DNA from: Streptomyces candidus
GTDB lineage: Bacteria; Actinomycetota; Actinomycetes; Streptomycetales; Streptomycetaceae
Reading direction: 5' to 3'
DNA: 64,000 nucleotides
NCBI RefSeq assembly: GCF_014207445.1
Contig: NZ_JACHEM010000012.1
Coordinates: forward strand, 62,001-126,000
The position numbers and the translations under genes are program-made. Every line of letters starts with the position of its first letter. Position 1 is the stretch's first letter. The notes beneath the pieces are model-generated. The model was not told where the DNA came from. It did not search any database and was given only the letters and a program-made list of their open reading frames with translations. This document shows, in pieces, positions 24,034 through 33,153 of this stretch.

Positions 24034-24078
24034 ATGGTGTCACCGGCGAAAGTCCCCGTCAAGAGGCAAAATTTTGCC
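24034..24078 (-). promoter_or_regulatory. Promoter of the N-oxygenase operon with upstream 14-bp palindrome
   Basis: Minus strand: TTGACG (24062-24057), a 17-nt spacer and CACCAT (24039-24034). The perfect palindrome GGCAAAATTTTGCC (24065-24078) sits immediately upstream of the -35 box, a position suited to an activator such as an MmyB-type XRE protein. Confidence 0.5.
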
Positions 24079-24126
24079 GATATAGAACCCCGGCGGCTTT
24101 CTGCGACACAACGCACTGGAACGCAG

Positions 24127-24198
24127 AGAGGTGACCGGCAAATATGTGCCGGTCACCTCTTGGAGGGCCAGAAAGGAGCGGCAATAATCTGCCGCTCC
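24127..24198. terminator. Tandem hairpins downstream of the XRE gene
   Basis: AGAGGTGACCGGCA/TGCCGGTCACCTCT (24127-24160, 6-nt loop) and GGAGCGGCA/TGCCGCTCC (24175-24198, 6-nt loop) are both perfect stems. They lie between the XRE stop and the promoter of the next operon. They lack U-tracts, as is frequent in Streptomyces. Confidence 0.7.
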
Positions 24199-24265
24199 AC
24201 TGACCTCGGAGCCACAGCTAGAATCGACTCCGGTCCGCGCCCCGAGCGGGCTGCGGATCGTGCCC

Positions 24266-25081
24266 CTACAGAGCTGCTTCGGCGCCTCGCTGCGGCAGCA
24301 GCACGACGTACCGGAGCACGTGCTGGTACGCGGGAAGGAGGACCTGGGAGACGACACTGACCGGCTCGGGCGAGATGTGCGGCAGCGCGAGCTTGTATCT
24401 GTGTCCCTGTCGGAAAGCGATCACCTTGGGGCCCTGCGCCCAGATTTGACGGCACTCCGGGTCCCGCAGGATGTCATTGATGAGGTTTTCCAACGCTTGA
24501 TCGGAGGCAGTGGCCCGCGCGAATCGCAGCATGGCTACGTATACCTCCGCGTGTGATCGCCAGTCCAGGATCTGCACGCGGGCCCGTTGGTCGGCGAGTG
24601 CCCAGCGCATGAGATTGGCGCCTGGCTCGCGCACCCAAGGAAACCAAGCCGCCATCATTGTGTTGTACCCGAGGATGTTCCAAGCGGCGTCGGTGAGATA
24701 GGCAGGAAATTCCGTCTGAGCTGTGACGAGACGCAGCAACGTGAACTGCTCCTCGGCCTCCCCGCCTTCATCGACCAGGGCTACCGAAGCGCCGTCGAGC
24801 GCAAGGCCGTACAACACCATGCGTTCATCGGGTCCGAGCAGTAGCGCCTCGGAAAGTTTGTTGAGGGTGGTCCCGGAGAGCGAAATGGCCGCACCCGCCT
24901 CAAGACTGCGGTACCAGCGCTCGCTGACGCCCATGAACTCCGCAACCTCCTTTTGCGGGAGGGGGCGGCTCCGCTGCAACTTGATACCCGCGTCGACGCG
25001 CCAGGACCGCAGCAGCGCGGACAAATCCATGGGGTGCGCGGCGGAATCTCTACTGTCTTCGGTGACCGCTTTCACAAGCAT
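24266..25081 (-). CDS. XRE-family regulator with MmyB-like ligand-binding domain
   Basis: A 271-aa protein. The N-terminal helix-turn-helix (PLPQKEVAEFMGVSERWYRSLEAG, about 40-64) is followed by an MmyB-type domain with TEFPAYLTDAAWNILGYNTMMAAWFP and the late MRWALADQRARVQILDW segment. Such regulators often sit beside the biosynthetic or redox operon they control and bind fatty-acyl or other small ligands. The ATG at 25081 is only ~8-10 nt from the predicted transcription start, so translation may be nearly leaderless. Two hairpins separate it from the N-oxygenase operon on the same strand. Confidence 0.9.
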   Translation of the reverse strand: MLVKAVTEDSRDSAAHPMDLSALLRSWRVDAGIKLQRSRPLPQKEVAEFMGVSERWYRSLEAGAAISLSGTTLNKLSEALLLGPDERMVLYGLALDGASVALVDEGGEAEEQFTLLRLVTAQTEFPAYLTDAAWNILGYNTMMAAWFPWVREPGANLMRWALADQRARVQILDWRSHAEVYVAMLRFARATASDQALENLINDILRDPECRQIWAQGPKVIAFRQGHRYKLALPHISPEPVSVVSQVLLPAYQHVLRYVVLLPQRGAEAAL

Positions 25082-25096
25082 TCCTCTCAGCGGTAA

Positions 25097-25125
25097 AAAG
25101 TAGTTGACGCAGCCTCACCTCGCAA
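25097..25125 (-). promoter_or_regulatory. Promoter of the XRE gene
   Basis: Minus strand TTGCGA (25125-25120), a 17-nt spacer and TACTTT (25102-25097). The gap 25126-25441 has a CCCTCC/GGAGGG hairpin near 25166 but no convincing gene. Confidence 0.5.
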
Positions 25126-25441
25126 ACTCTACCTTCCACTCCTGCCGCGGATCCATTTGTCCCTCCCGATATAAGGAGGGTTGGCGGCAGGCGCTCCAGC
25201 GCACCGCATGACGCGATTCGTTGCGACCCCGCGCGACCAAATAAGCATTCGTCAGCGGGTAGTTGAGCACTGCCCCATGCCAACTCACCGCAGCTACCTC
25301 CAGGAAGGCCTGAAGGCCATCGCACCTCGCTGACGAGGGGGCGCTGGGCGAGGCCGTCGCCACGGCGTCGGCGGTACGCGACGGCGGGCCGGCCCCGCAC
25401 CCCGTACGCGCAGGTGCAGGCCCCCGTCGACGGGCCCGGCG

Positions 25442-25960
25442 TCACGTGCCGGTGAGCTTGTCGAGGTCGGGGGCGTAGACGGTCATCCAGTGCGGGTTCA
25501 GCCGGTAGTAGACGACCTCGCGGTTCCAGTCGAAGGCGTCGTCGTCGTAGAAGTCCTGCAGGTAGGTGAGGAGTTCCTGCCAGTCGGCCGTGGTCTCGGC
25601 GCCCTCGGGGTTCAGCTCCTCCACCGTGCCGTGGGTGAACACGCCGAGGTCCTCGCCGCGCATGTGCGCGACGCTGGCAGCCGGACGGGCCGCGAGATGA
25701 CGGGCCTTGGCGGCGTTGCGCGCCGTGCCGAAGTGCCAGCGGCCGTGCAGGAAGTGCCCGTCGGCGCCGCTGATCCGCGGTTCGCCCTTTGCGGTCACCG
25801 TGGAGAGGGCGAGCGTGCACATGCCGTTGAGGACCCCGGTGAGCTGCGCCGCCGTGATGGTGCGGCCCTCGACGATCGAGCGGAGGTGTGCGGTCGAGCC
25901 GGAGAGGGAGGAGTCGAGGAGGGACTGGAGCCTGTCGAGTTCTTCTGGGGTTTCGCGCAT
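25442..25960 (-). CDS. Pyridoxamine 5'-phosphate oxidase-fold protein
   Basis: A 172-aa split-barrel flavin/F420-binding-fold protein. It begins RETPEELDRLQSLLDSSL and contains CTLALSTVTAKGEPRISGADG, FLHGRWHFGTARNAAKARHLAARP and VFTHGTVEEL, the usual cofactor-binding strand order. ATG 25960 was chosen because the family starts there; longer in-frame starts add unrelated residues. It lies within the tRNA-bracketed interval but its GC and codon use match the core genes. The gap 25961-26223 shows no gene. Confidence 0.85.
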   Translation of the reverse strand: MRETPEELDRLQSLLDSSLSGSTAHLRSIVEGRTITAAQLTGVLNGMCTLALSTVTAKGEPRISGADGHFLHGRWHFGTARNAAKARHLAARPAASVAHMRGEDLGVFTHGTVEELNPEGAETTADWQELLTYLQDFYDDDAFDWNREVVYYRLNPHWMTVYAPDLDKLTGT

Positions 25961-26223
25961 ACGTCCATCGTCGGCCGCAAACCCGACACCCTCTGTCGTC
26001 ATTGTTGAAGCAGCGGTGAGGTTGCTCCGCGCGGGTCGCGCTCGATGCTGCGTGGCTGGCAACAGGTGGAGGAGGTCAAGCGAACCGGGAGCAGCGCGAA
26101 CTCAGCGGGGAACGGTTCACCAGGGTGGCCCGGACGGCACCGAGCGCACCTCCGTCAGCGGGCCGGCCTGGACGCAACGGAGACCACTGAGCCTCGCGAG
26201 GGCCGTCTGCGCCGTCGCCGTCA

Positions 26224-26315
26224 CCCCCGGACATGAAAAAGCCCCAGGTCACGGCGAGTGAGTCCTGGGGCTGATCCGAGCCGCCTTCGGGATTCGAACC
26301 CGAGACCTACGCATT
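26224..26315. repeat. att-like repeat, intact tRNA-side copy
   Basis: Matches 19141-19232 in the same orientation and covers the tRNA-Thr 3' half and its terminator. Together the two copies bound a ~7.1-kb interval. Confidence 0.8.
26236..26272 (-). terminator. Terminator of tRNA-Thr
   Basis: AGCCCCAGG/CCTGGGGCT stem with a T-tract on the minus strand, directly downstream of the tRNA. Confidence 0.85.
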
Positions 26316-26352
26316 ACGAGTGCGTTGCTCTGGCCAACTGAGCTAAGGCGGC
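26279..26352 (-). tRNA. tRNA-Thr (CGT anticodon)
   Basis: Minus-strand cloverleaf. Acceptor GCCGCCT/AGGCGGC, D-arm with TAGCTCAGTTGGC, anticodon loop CTCGTAA (anticodon CGT, reads ACG), T-arm GTCTCGGGTTCGAATCCCGA. CCA is not encoded. It is a likely integration site, since its 3' half is duplicated at 19141-19232. Confidence 0.95.
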
Positions 26353-26452
26353 GCCGCTGTGTTCACACCATGGTGCGATCAGCAGCGTGCCCAAGTCTAC
26401 ACAGTTTCGGGGGGTGCTCCGTCCACCCCCGGAGTGAGGGCTTCCGCGCAGG

Positions 26453-28069
26453 TCAGGAGCACTGTTTGCCGTCTTGTGGAGGGGTGCCTTCCAACAGGTA
26501 GGCGTTGATCGCGGTGTCGATGCAGTCGCTGCCTCGGCCGTAGGCCGTGTGGCCGTCGCCGTCGTAGGTGAGGAGGGTGCCGGTGGCGAGCTGGGCGGCC
26601 AGGGACTTGGCCCATTTGTACGGGGTGGCCGGGTCTCGGGTGGTGCCGACGACGACGATCGGGGCGGCGCCCGGGGCTTCGATGCGGTGGGGTTTGCCAG
26701 TGGCGGGAACCGGCCAGGAGGCGCAGTTCAGGGAGGCCCAGGCGAGGCCCGCGCCGAAGACCGGGGAGGCCTTCTCGAAGGAGGGGAGGGCGGTCTCGAC
26801 GTCGGCGGCGGTGGCGAAGGCCGGGGGGAGGTCGAGGCAGTTGACGGCGGTGTTGGCGTACATCAGGTTGGCGTACTCGCCGTTGGGCCCGCGCTCGTAG
26901 TAGCTGTCGGCGAGGGCGAGGAGTCCGTTGCCGTCGCCTCGCTGGGCGGCTTTGAGGCCCGCGCGGAGCCTCGGCCAGGCGCCCTCGTCGTACATGGCGG
27001 CGATCGCTCCCATGGTGGCGAGGGCTTCACCGAGGGGGCGGTTCTTGTCCTTGGTGGGGGCGGGCTTGGCGTCGAGGGCGGTGAGGAGGGCCTTGAGGCG
27101 CGTGGCGGCCTGGGCCGGGGTGCCGGTGCCGAGGGGGCAGTCCCGCTGCTTGACGCAGTCGGCGGCGAAGGACTGGACGGCCGTCTGGAAGCCGGCCGTC
27201 TGGTCGCGGTTCAGGTCGCGGGACGGCAGGGAGGGGTCCATCGCGCCGTCCAGGACGAGGCGGCCGGTGCGGTCGGGGAAGAGTTCCGCGTAGGTGGCCC
27301 CCAGGAAGGTGCCGTACGAGGCGCCGACGTACTGGAGCTTCTCGTCGCCGAGGATCTCGCGGAGGAGGTCCATGTCGCGGGCCGCCTCGACCGTGGAGAC
27401 GTGCGGCAGGATGCGGGCGGAGCGCTTCTTGCAGCCGGCCGAGAACTTCTCGTACGCGGCGGACAGCGCGGCCACCTCGGCCGCGTTGTCCGGGGTCTGG
27501 TCGACCTGGGTGTGCGCGTCCATCTCCTTTCCGGTCAGGCACTGGACGGGTTCGCTGCGGGCGACGCCACGGGGATCGACGGCGACCATGTCGTAACGGG
27601 CGCGGACCGGCGCGGGGTAGCCGAGGCCCGCGTACGCCTGCAGGTAACCGATCGCGGAACCGCCCGGTCCGCCCGGGTTGACCAGCAGTGACCCGTTGCG
27701 CTTGCCGGGGCCGGTGGCCTTGACGCGGGCCACGGCGAGCTTGATGTCGCCGCTGCCTCCGCTTCCGCTGCCGGGCTTCGCATAGTCGAGGGGGGCCTTC
27801 ATGGTGGCGCACTCGAAGCCGGGGACACCGCACTGGCGCCACGTCAGTTTCTGCGCGTAGTAGGGGGCGAGGGCCGCGCGGTCGGCGGCGCCGGAGGAGC
27901 CCTGCGCCTGCCCCTGGGTGGTGGTGGACACCGTTTTGATCGGCGGGGACGACGTGCCCGACGAGCAGCCGGACGCACCCCCGACCAGTAGGCCGGTCGC
28001 GGCGAGGAGGGCGACTGACGTACGCAGCCGGGGGCGGGGCGAGGTACGGGGCGGGGGCCTGAAGTCCAT
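26453..28069 (-). CDS. Secreted TAP-like alpha/beta-hydrolase peptidase (lipoprotein)
   Basis: A 538-aa Streptomyces tripeptidyl-aminopeptidase/Slp-type protein. The signal peptide ends at the lipobox LLVGGASGC, so it is a membrane-anchored lipoprotein. The catalytic domain has the oxyanion region NPGGPGGSA, the nucleophile elbow GASYGTFLG, the Asp in VVVGTTRDPATP and the His in DGDGHTAYG. The C-terminal TAP-like region carries paired cysteines (NCASWP, SDCIDTAINAYL, QCS end). Start ATG 28069 places a normal Arg-rich n-region before the hydrophobic core. It ends just upstream of tRNA-Thr. Confidence 0.92.
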   Translation of the reverse strand: MDFRPPPRTSPRPRLRTSVALLAATGLLVGGASGCSSGTSSPPIKTVSTTTQGQAQGSSGAADRAALAPYYAQKLTWRQCGVPGFECATMKAPLDYAKPGSGSGGSGDIKLAVARVKATGPGKRNGSLLVNPGGPGGSAIGYLQAYAGLGYPAPVRARYDMVAVDPRGVARSEPVQCLTGKEMDAHTQVDQTPDNAAEVAALSAAYEKFSAGCKKRSARILPHVSTVEAARDMDLLREILGDEKLQYVGASYGTFLGATYAELFPDRTGRLVLDGAMDPSLPSRDLNRDQTAGFQTAVQSFAADCVKQRDCPLGTGTPAQAATRLKALLTALDAKPAPTKDKNRPLGEALATMGAIAAMYDEGAWPRLRAGLKAAQRGDGNGLLALADSYYERGPNGEYANLMYANTAVNCLDLPPAFATAADVETALPSFEKASPVFGAGLAWASLNCASWPVPATGKPHRIEAPGAAPIVVVGTTRDPATPYKWAKSLAAQLATGTLLTYDGDGHTAYGRGSDCIDTAINAYLLEGTPPQDGKQCS

Positions 28070-28233
28070 GCCCGGAGCGTAGTCGCGACGTGACGTGTCG
28101 TGCATGCTCGGTGTGCCCGGGTGCTCGTACGAGTGAGGCGGTCAACGGGCTGCCGTGGTGTTGAGGCGGTCCACGGGGTGGCTGCCACGTGGCCGTCGGG
28201 GCACGCGGCGGTGCCCCTCGGGCCGCGTGACGT

Positions 28234-29439
28234 TCAGCCCGTGCGCAGGGACACCGCCATCGCCTCGACCGCCAGGAGGGGCGCCACGTTGCGGTCCAGG
28301 GCTTCACGGCAGGCGATGATCGACTCGATGCGGCGCAGGGTGCGCTCGGGGGTGGAGTCGCGGGCGATCCGGTCCAGGGAGTCCCGTACGTCCTCGTTGG
28401 CCAGCGCCACGGACGAGCCCAGCTGGAGGGCGAGCACGTCGCGGTAGAAGCCGGTCAGGTCGGTGAGGGCCAGGTCCAGGCTGTCGCGCTGGGTGCGGGT
28501 GGAACGGCGCTTCTGGCGGTCGGCCAGTTCCTTCATCGCGCCAGCCGTGCCGCGCGGCATGCGTCCGCCGGTGGACGCGCCGAGCGCCGCCTTCAGGTCC
28601 TCGGTCTCCTTCCCGTCGACGTCCTCGGCCACCTGTTTGGCGTCCTCGGCCGCCGCGTCGACGAGTTCCTGGGCGGCCTTGAGGCAGGCGCCGATGTCGT
28701 CGGTGCGGAGCGGGAGGCGGAGGACCGCGGCGCGTCTCTTGCGGGCCCGTTCGTCGGTGGCGAGACGGCGGGCCCGGCCGATGTGGCCCTGCGTGGCACG
28801 GGCGGCGGTCATCGCCGCTTCGGGGTCGATGCCGTCCCTGCGTACGAGAACGTCGGCCACCGCAGCGACCGAGGGGGTGTTCAGGGTGAGGTGCCGGCAG
28901 CGGGAGCGGATGGTGGGCAGCACGTCTTCGAGGGAGGGCGCGCAGAGCAGCCAGACCGTGCGGGGGGCGGGCTCCTCGACAGCCTTCAGGAGTACGTTGC
29001 CCGCGCCCTCGGTGAGGCGGTCGGCGTCCTCCAGGACGATGACCTGCCAGCGTCCGACAGCGGGTGAGAGCTGGGCTCGGCGGACCAGGTCCCGGGTCTC
29101 CTTCACGCCGATGGACAGCATGTCCGTACGGACGATCTCCACGTCGGCGTGCGTGCCGATGAGAGTGGTGTGGCAGCCGTCGCAGAAGCCGCAGCCCGGG
29201 ATGCCGCCGAGGGCGCGGTCCGGGCTCACGCACTGGAGGGCTGCGGCGAAGGCGCGGGCGGCGGTGGAACGGCCGGAACCGGGCGGGCCGGTGAACAGCC
29301 AGGCGTGCGTCATCTTGGACGCGTCGGGGGCGGTCCCTCCAGAGGTCTGGAGGGTGACCTGCGCGTCGGCGTCCTTGGCGGCGCCGGCGAGCTGTTCCTG
29401 AACACGTGCCTGTCCGACGAGATCGTCCCAGACGGTCAT
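28234..29439 (-). CDS. holB: DNA polymerase III subunit delta'
   Basis: A 401-aa AAA+ clamp-loader subunit. TVWDDLVGQARVQEQL at the start, Walker A FTGPPGSGRSTAARAFA, the zinc-type cluster GCGFCDGCH, Walker B region WQVIVLEDADRLTEGAGNVLLKAVEEP and sensor-type IRSRCRHLTL all fit delta'/gamma paralogues. The P-loop reads GSGRST, with Arg replacing Lys, so ATP hydrolysis may be absent, as is usual for delta'. RBS GAAGGAGGG precedes ATG 29439. It lies downstream of tmk on the same strand. The gap 29440-29748 has no further gene. Confidence 0.95.
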   Translation of the reverse strand: MTVWDDLVGQARVQEQLAGAAKDADAQVTLQTSGGTAPDASKMTHAWLFTGPPGSGRSTAARAFAAALQCVSPDRALGGIPGCGFCDGCHTTLIGTHADVEIVRTDMLSIGVKETRDLVRRAQLSPAVGRWQVIVLEDADRLTEGAGNVLLKAVEEPAPRTVWLLCAPSLEDVLPTIRSRCRHLTLNTPSVAAVADVLVRRDGIDPEAAMTAARATQGHIGRARRLATDERARKRRAAVLRLPLRTDDIGACLKAAQELVDAAAEDAKQVAEDVDGKETEDLKAALGASTGGRMPRGTAGAMKELADRQKRRSTRTQRDSLDLALTDLTGFYRDVLALQLGSSVALANEDVRDSLDRIARDSTPERTLRRIESIIACREALDRNVAPLLAVEAMAVSLRTG

Positions 29440-29748
29440 GTGGGGGTTGCCCTCCTTCCTCTGGTGGCGGGGTGGTGCGTGGGTGGCCCGCGGGCTGCAT
29501 GGCAGGGCGGGGTGCGGGCCCGCGGGTCGCGTCGCGGGATGGTGGCGCGGGCCCCACGGTCGCGCCCTGGGTCCATTGTGGCGGCACCCACTGACAACGT
29601 GCGACGGGCTTTTCCGGACCGCCTCCCTCCGCGGGGCGGCCTCGTTGCGGGCAGGGCTCCCGCCAGGCCTCGGGGTCTGGGGCGCGTCTCCCTGCCCGTA
29701 CCCACGAGCCCGGAGCGGCCACCGGCCCGCCACCAGGGCTTTTCCAGA

Positions 29749-32700
29749 TCAGCGACGTCCCTTGCCGTGCCCGTTCCCCTGGTCGCCGTTCTCTCCGTCC
29801 GGGTCGCCCAGCAGCTCGTCGGCCAATGACGGCAGGTCGTCCAGCGGGGTTTCCTCCGCCCAGTCCGATCGGCGGCGCGGACGTTCGGGTGCGCCGCCGC
29901 CCCGGGCATCCGGGTCGAACTGGGGAAGTTCCCGGGTCCGGTCCTCCCCGCCGCCGGTCACTGCCGGCTCGTCGCGGAAGTACCCGCGCGGAACCCGGTC
30001 CGCCGGTTCGCCGCGCGCCCCCGCTTCGGGCCCGCCCCGGGCACCCGCGTCCCGCACGGGCGGCAGCACAGCGGTCTCGTCCATCGGGGAAGCCGGAGCC
30101 GCCGGGGAAGTCGGAGCCGGCGGAGCCACCCGGCCCGGTCGGACCGGCGGCAGCACCGCGGTCTCGTCCGCGGCCGAACCCGCTGCCGAACCGGACGGCG
30201 AAGCCGCCTGCGAGCGCTCCGTCCGCGAAGGAGCCTGCGGCAGCACCGTCGTCTCCTCCATGTCCGCGCGCGGGTCAGCGGGGGGCGCGGGAGCTGCGGA
30301 CGGCGCGTCGTCCTTCGTCATGTCCAGCCGCACGACCGGAGTCGGCACCGTCACCTCGCTGTCGGACTCCGGCTGCTTCCGCAGCGAAGCACGACCGGAA
30401 GCGGCACTTCCGGAACCAGCAGCTCCGGAAGCAGGGGTTCCGGAGGTGGACGTTCCGGAGGTAGACGTTCCGGGCGCAGGCGCAGGGGGATTTCCGGGAG
30501 CCGGGGGCGAGGCCGGGCGAGGCGCAGGCGTCGGGCCGGCGCTCGCGGCCGACAGGGCCGCCGCGGCAGCCGCCGCGTTTGCCGCCTCCGTCGCCCGCCT
30601 GGCCTCCTCGGCCCGCAGCAGCGCCTCCTCCGCCTTGCGCTGCTTCTCGCGTCGGCGTTCCTCCGCCTCCGCGCGCAGCCGGGCCTCTTCCTCGGCCTGC
30701 TTGCGCAGGCGCTCCTGCTCGGCCGCCCGCGCCTTGGCCTCGGCCTCGCGGCGCACCCGCTCCTCCTCGGCGAGCCGGCGCGCCTCCTCGGCCCGCAGCC
30801 TGACCTCCTCGGCCTGCCGCTCCGCCTCCCGCTGGCGCGCCTCCTCGATCTCGCGGCGCTTGCGCTCCTCCTCCTCGGCTCGCAGCCGGGCGAGCTGCTC
30901 CTGCCGTTCGCGCTCGATCCGCTCCTCCTCGGCCTTGCGCGCGGCCTCTTCCTCGGCGAGGCGGCGCGCCTCTTCCTCGGCTGCCTTGCGGGCGGCTGCG
31001 GCGGCGGCGATCTCCTGTTCGGACATCGGCAGCATCTGGTCGAGCCGGTGGCGTACGACCGTGCTGACCGTCTCGGGCTCCTGGCCCGCGTCGACGACCA
31101 GGTATCGGCTCGCGTCGGCCGCCGCCAGGGTCAGGAAGCCGGACCGTACGCGCGCGTGGAACTCCGGAGGCTCCGACTCCAGCCGGTCCGGCGCTTCGGT
31201 GAAGCGCTCGCGCGCCGTTTCGGGCGACACGTCCAGCAGGATTGTCAGATGCGGTACGAGGCCGTGCGTGGCCCACCGCGACATGCGGGCGATCTCCGTG
31301 GGGGCCAGGTCGCGGCCGGCGCCCTGGTAAGCCACCGAGGAGTCGATGTACCGGTCGGTGATGACGACCGCGCCGCGCTCCAGGGCCGGCCGTACGACCG
31401 AGTCCACGTGTTCCGCCCGGTCGGCCGCGTACAGCAGCGCCTCCGCGCGGTTCGACAGGCCCGCGCTCGACACGTCCAGCAGGATCGTCCGCAGCCGCTT
31501 GCCGATCGGTGTCGCACCGGGCTCGCGGGTGACGACGACCTCGTGGCCCTTGGCCCTTATCCAGTCGGCGAGAACCTTGGCCTGGGTGGACTTCCCCGCT
31601 CCGTCGCCGCCCTCCAGGGCGATGAAGAACCCGGTCGCGGACGGTGCCTGCGCCGGCTCGCCGCCCGAGATCGCCTCGCGCAGGTCACGTCGCAGGGGCA
31701 CCCCCTGCCGGTCGTCCGTCTTCGCGAGCACGAGCGCGGCCACGGGCAGCAGCAAAGCTCCGACCAGCATCAGCGTGTACCCGGCGCCGCCTCCCCTGAT
31801 GAAGACGAAGCTCCCGCTCTCCAGCCGGTGGTAGCCGATCGCAGCGGCCAGCAGCGGCCCGGCGAGAACGCCGACTGCGCCGCAGAGGCGCACGACCGCC
31901 TGCAGGTGCTCGGTCGTACGGGCCCGGCGGTATTCCTCGGTCTCCAGGTCGAGCAGGGTGTGCCCGGTGTTCGCGGCGACGCCCGCCGTGAAGCCCGCGA
32001 GAAGCGCGAGGAGCAGCACGGTGGTGGTGTCGGGCACGACGCCCATGGCCAGCAGCGCGACACCGGTGGCGGCGATCGCCAGGGCAAGCAGCCGGCGGCG
32101 CGACAGGGTGGGCAGGATCCGGGCGGCGCCGCGGATACCGGTGCCGGTACCGGCCGCGAGGGCCAGCACGAGCAGCGCGAAGACGGCCGGACCGCGCCCG
32201 AGGTCCACCGCGTGCAGTACGGAGACGGCCCCGGCGGCGGCGATCGCCGCGGTCACGGCGGCGCAGGCCGGAACCAGAAGCGGAATGGCACCGGTACGCC
32301 CCTTGTCGGGACCGTTGCCGGTACTGGGACGACGCAGTCCCTCAAGCGGCGACCGGGGACGCGGGGTGTGCGCGTCAGGCAGCCGAAGCAGCACCAGGAT
32401 CGAAACGGAAGCCGCGAAGAGCCCTGCGGCGAGGTACGAACCGAGCGCAGCCTGGTGGTGCGAGAACCAGTCGAGCCCGGCGCCCAGCAGCCGTCCGAGC
32501 AGGGTGGCGGCCAGCAGAACGGCGGCAGCGACGGGGATGGCCACGAAGCGTGTACGGAGGGACAGCTTCCGCAGAGCCCCGAGGTGATCCGGAAGCGGCC
32601 GTACCGCAGCCCCTTCGATCGGCGGCGCGGGCAGCAGCGCGGGCGCGGCGCTCTCGTGCGCCACCGACCAGAACCGCTCCGCGACCCCCGCGATGAACAC

Positions 32701-33153
32701 GGTGACCAGCAGCATCGCCGTCGCCCTGTCCGGCAGCCAGACCACCCACAGGGGAGCGACGACGAGCAGCGCGACCCGCAGCCCGTCGGCGGCGAGCATC
32801 GCCCACCGCCGGTCGAGCGGGCCGCCCGGCGCGACGAGCGCGGACAGCGGACCGAGGAGCACGGCGCCGAAGAGAAGCGTGGCGAGGAGGCGGGCACCGA
32901 ACACGGTGGCCACGACGAGGGCGACACCGCGGTAGTCGCCGCCGAAGACCTCCCGGGGGCCCGATGCCTCCAGCGTCAGCAGGAGAAGTACGAGAAGGGC
33001 GAGAGCATCTCCGACACCGCTGACGAGCTGTGCGCTCCACAGCCGCTTGAGCGGCTGATGGCGCAGGAGAGCCCGGACGGCTCGCTCGCGGGAGTCTGCG
33101 GCTAGTGCGTCGGAGGTGGGGCTCACGACCGTTGGCTGCTCGGCTCGCGTCAT
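29749..33153 (-). CDS. tmk: MFS-like membrane domain fused to thymidylate kinase
   Basis: A 1,134-aa fusion. Residues ~30-490 are an MFS-like membrane domain with about 12 helices. Residues ~505-710 are dTMP kinase, with P-loop FIALEGGDGAGKST, the DR(Y/H) motif in VVITDRYIDSSVAYQGAGR and the LID. Residues ~715-850 are a charged Arg/Glu coiled coil (EEARRLAEEEAARK type). The remainder is a Pro/Ala/Thr-rich disordered tail with repeats TSTSGTSTSGT and ETAVLPP. Thymidylate kinase converts dTMP to dTDP and is normally ~210 aa; the same oversized fusion is known in Streptomyces next to topA. The membrane domain's role is unknown. Confidence 0.95.
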   Translation of the reverse strand: MTRAEQPTVVSPTSDALAADSRERAVRALLRHQPLKRLWSAQLVSGVGDALALLVLLLLTLEASGPREVFGGDYRGVALVVATVFGARLLATLLFGAVLLGPLSALVAPGGPLDRRWAMLAADGLRVALLVVAPLWVVWLPDRATAMLLVTVFIAGVAERFWSVAHESAAPALLPAPPIEGAAVRPLPDHLGALRKLSLRTRFVAIPVAAAVLLAATLLGRLLGAGLDWFSHHQAALGSYLAAGLFAASVSILVLLRLPDAHTPRPRSPLEGLRRPSTGNGPDKGRTGAIPLLVPACAAVTAAIAAAGAVSVLHAVDLGRGPAVFALLVLALAAGTGTGIRGAARILPTLSRRRLLALAIAATGVALLAMGVVPDTTTVLLLALLAGFTAGVAANTGHTLLDLETEEYRRARTTEHLQAVVRLCGAVGVLAGPLLAAAIGYHRLESGSFVFIRGGGAGYTLMLVGALLLPVAALVLAKTDDRQGVPLRRDLREAISGGEPAQAPSATGFFIALEGGDGAGKSTQAKVLADWIRAKGHEVVVTREPGATPIGKRLRTILLDVSSAGLSNRAEALLYAADRAEHVDSVVRPALERGAVVITDRYIDSSVAYQGAGRDLAPTEIARMSRWATHGLVPHLTILLDVSPETARERFTEAPDRLESEPPEFHARVRSGFLTLAAADASRYLVVDAGQEPETVSTVVRHRLDQMLPMSEQEIAAAAAARKAAEEEARRLAEEEAARKAEEERIERERQEQLARLRAEEEERKRREIEEARQREAERQAEEVRLRAEEARRLAEEERVRREAEAKARAAEQERLRKQAEEEARLRAEAEERRREKQRKAEEALLRAEEARRATEAANAAAAAAALSAASAGPTPAPRPASPPAPGNPPAPAPGTSTSGTSTSGTPASGAAGSGSAASGRASLRKQPESDSEVTVPTPVVRLDMTKDDAPSAAPAPPADPRADMEETTVLPQAPSRTERSQAASPSGSAAGSAADETAVLPPVRPGRVAPPAPTSPAAPASPMDETAVLPPVRDAGARGGPEAGARGEPADRVPRGYFRDEPAVTGGGEDRTRELPQFDPDARGGGAPERPRRRSDWAEETPLDDLPSLADELLGDPDGENGDQGNGHGKGRR

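Noticed and set aside
25115..25363. 82-codon minus-strand ORF upstream of the XRE gene
   Set aside because: Overlaps the XRE promoter, has no RBS and no recognisable sequence.
19233..26223. Integrase or transposase gene within the tRNA-bracketed interval
   Set aside because: All supported frames are metabolic, regulatory or transport genes; no tyrosine- or serine-recombinase motif was seen.
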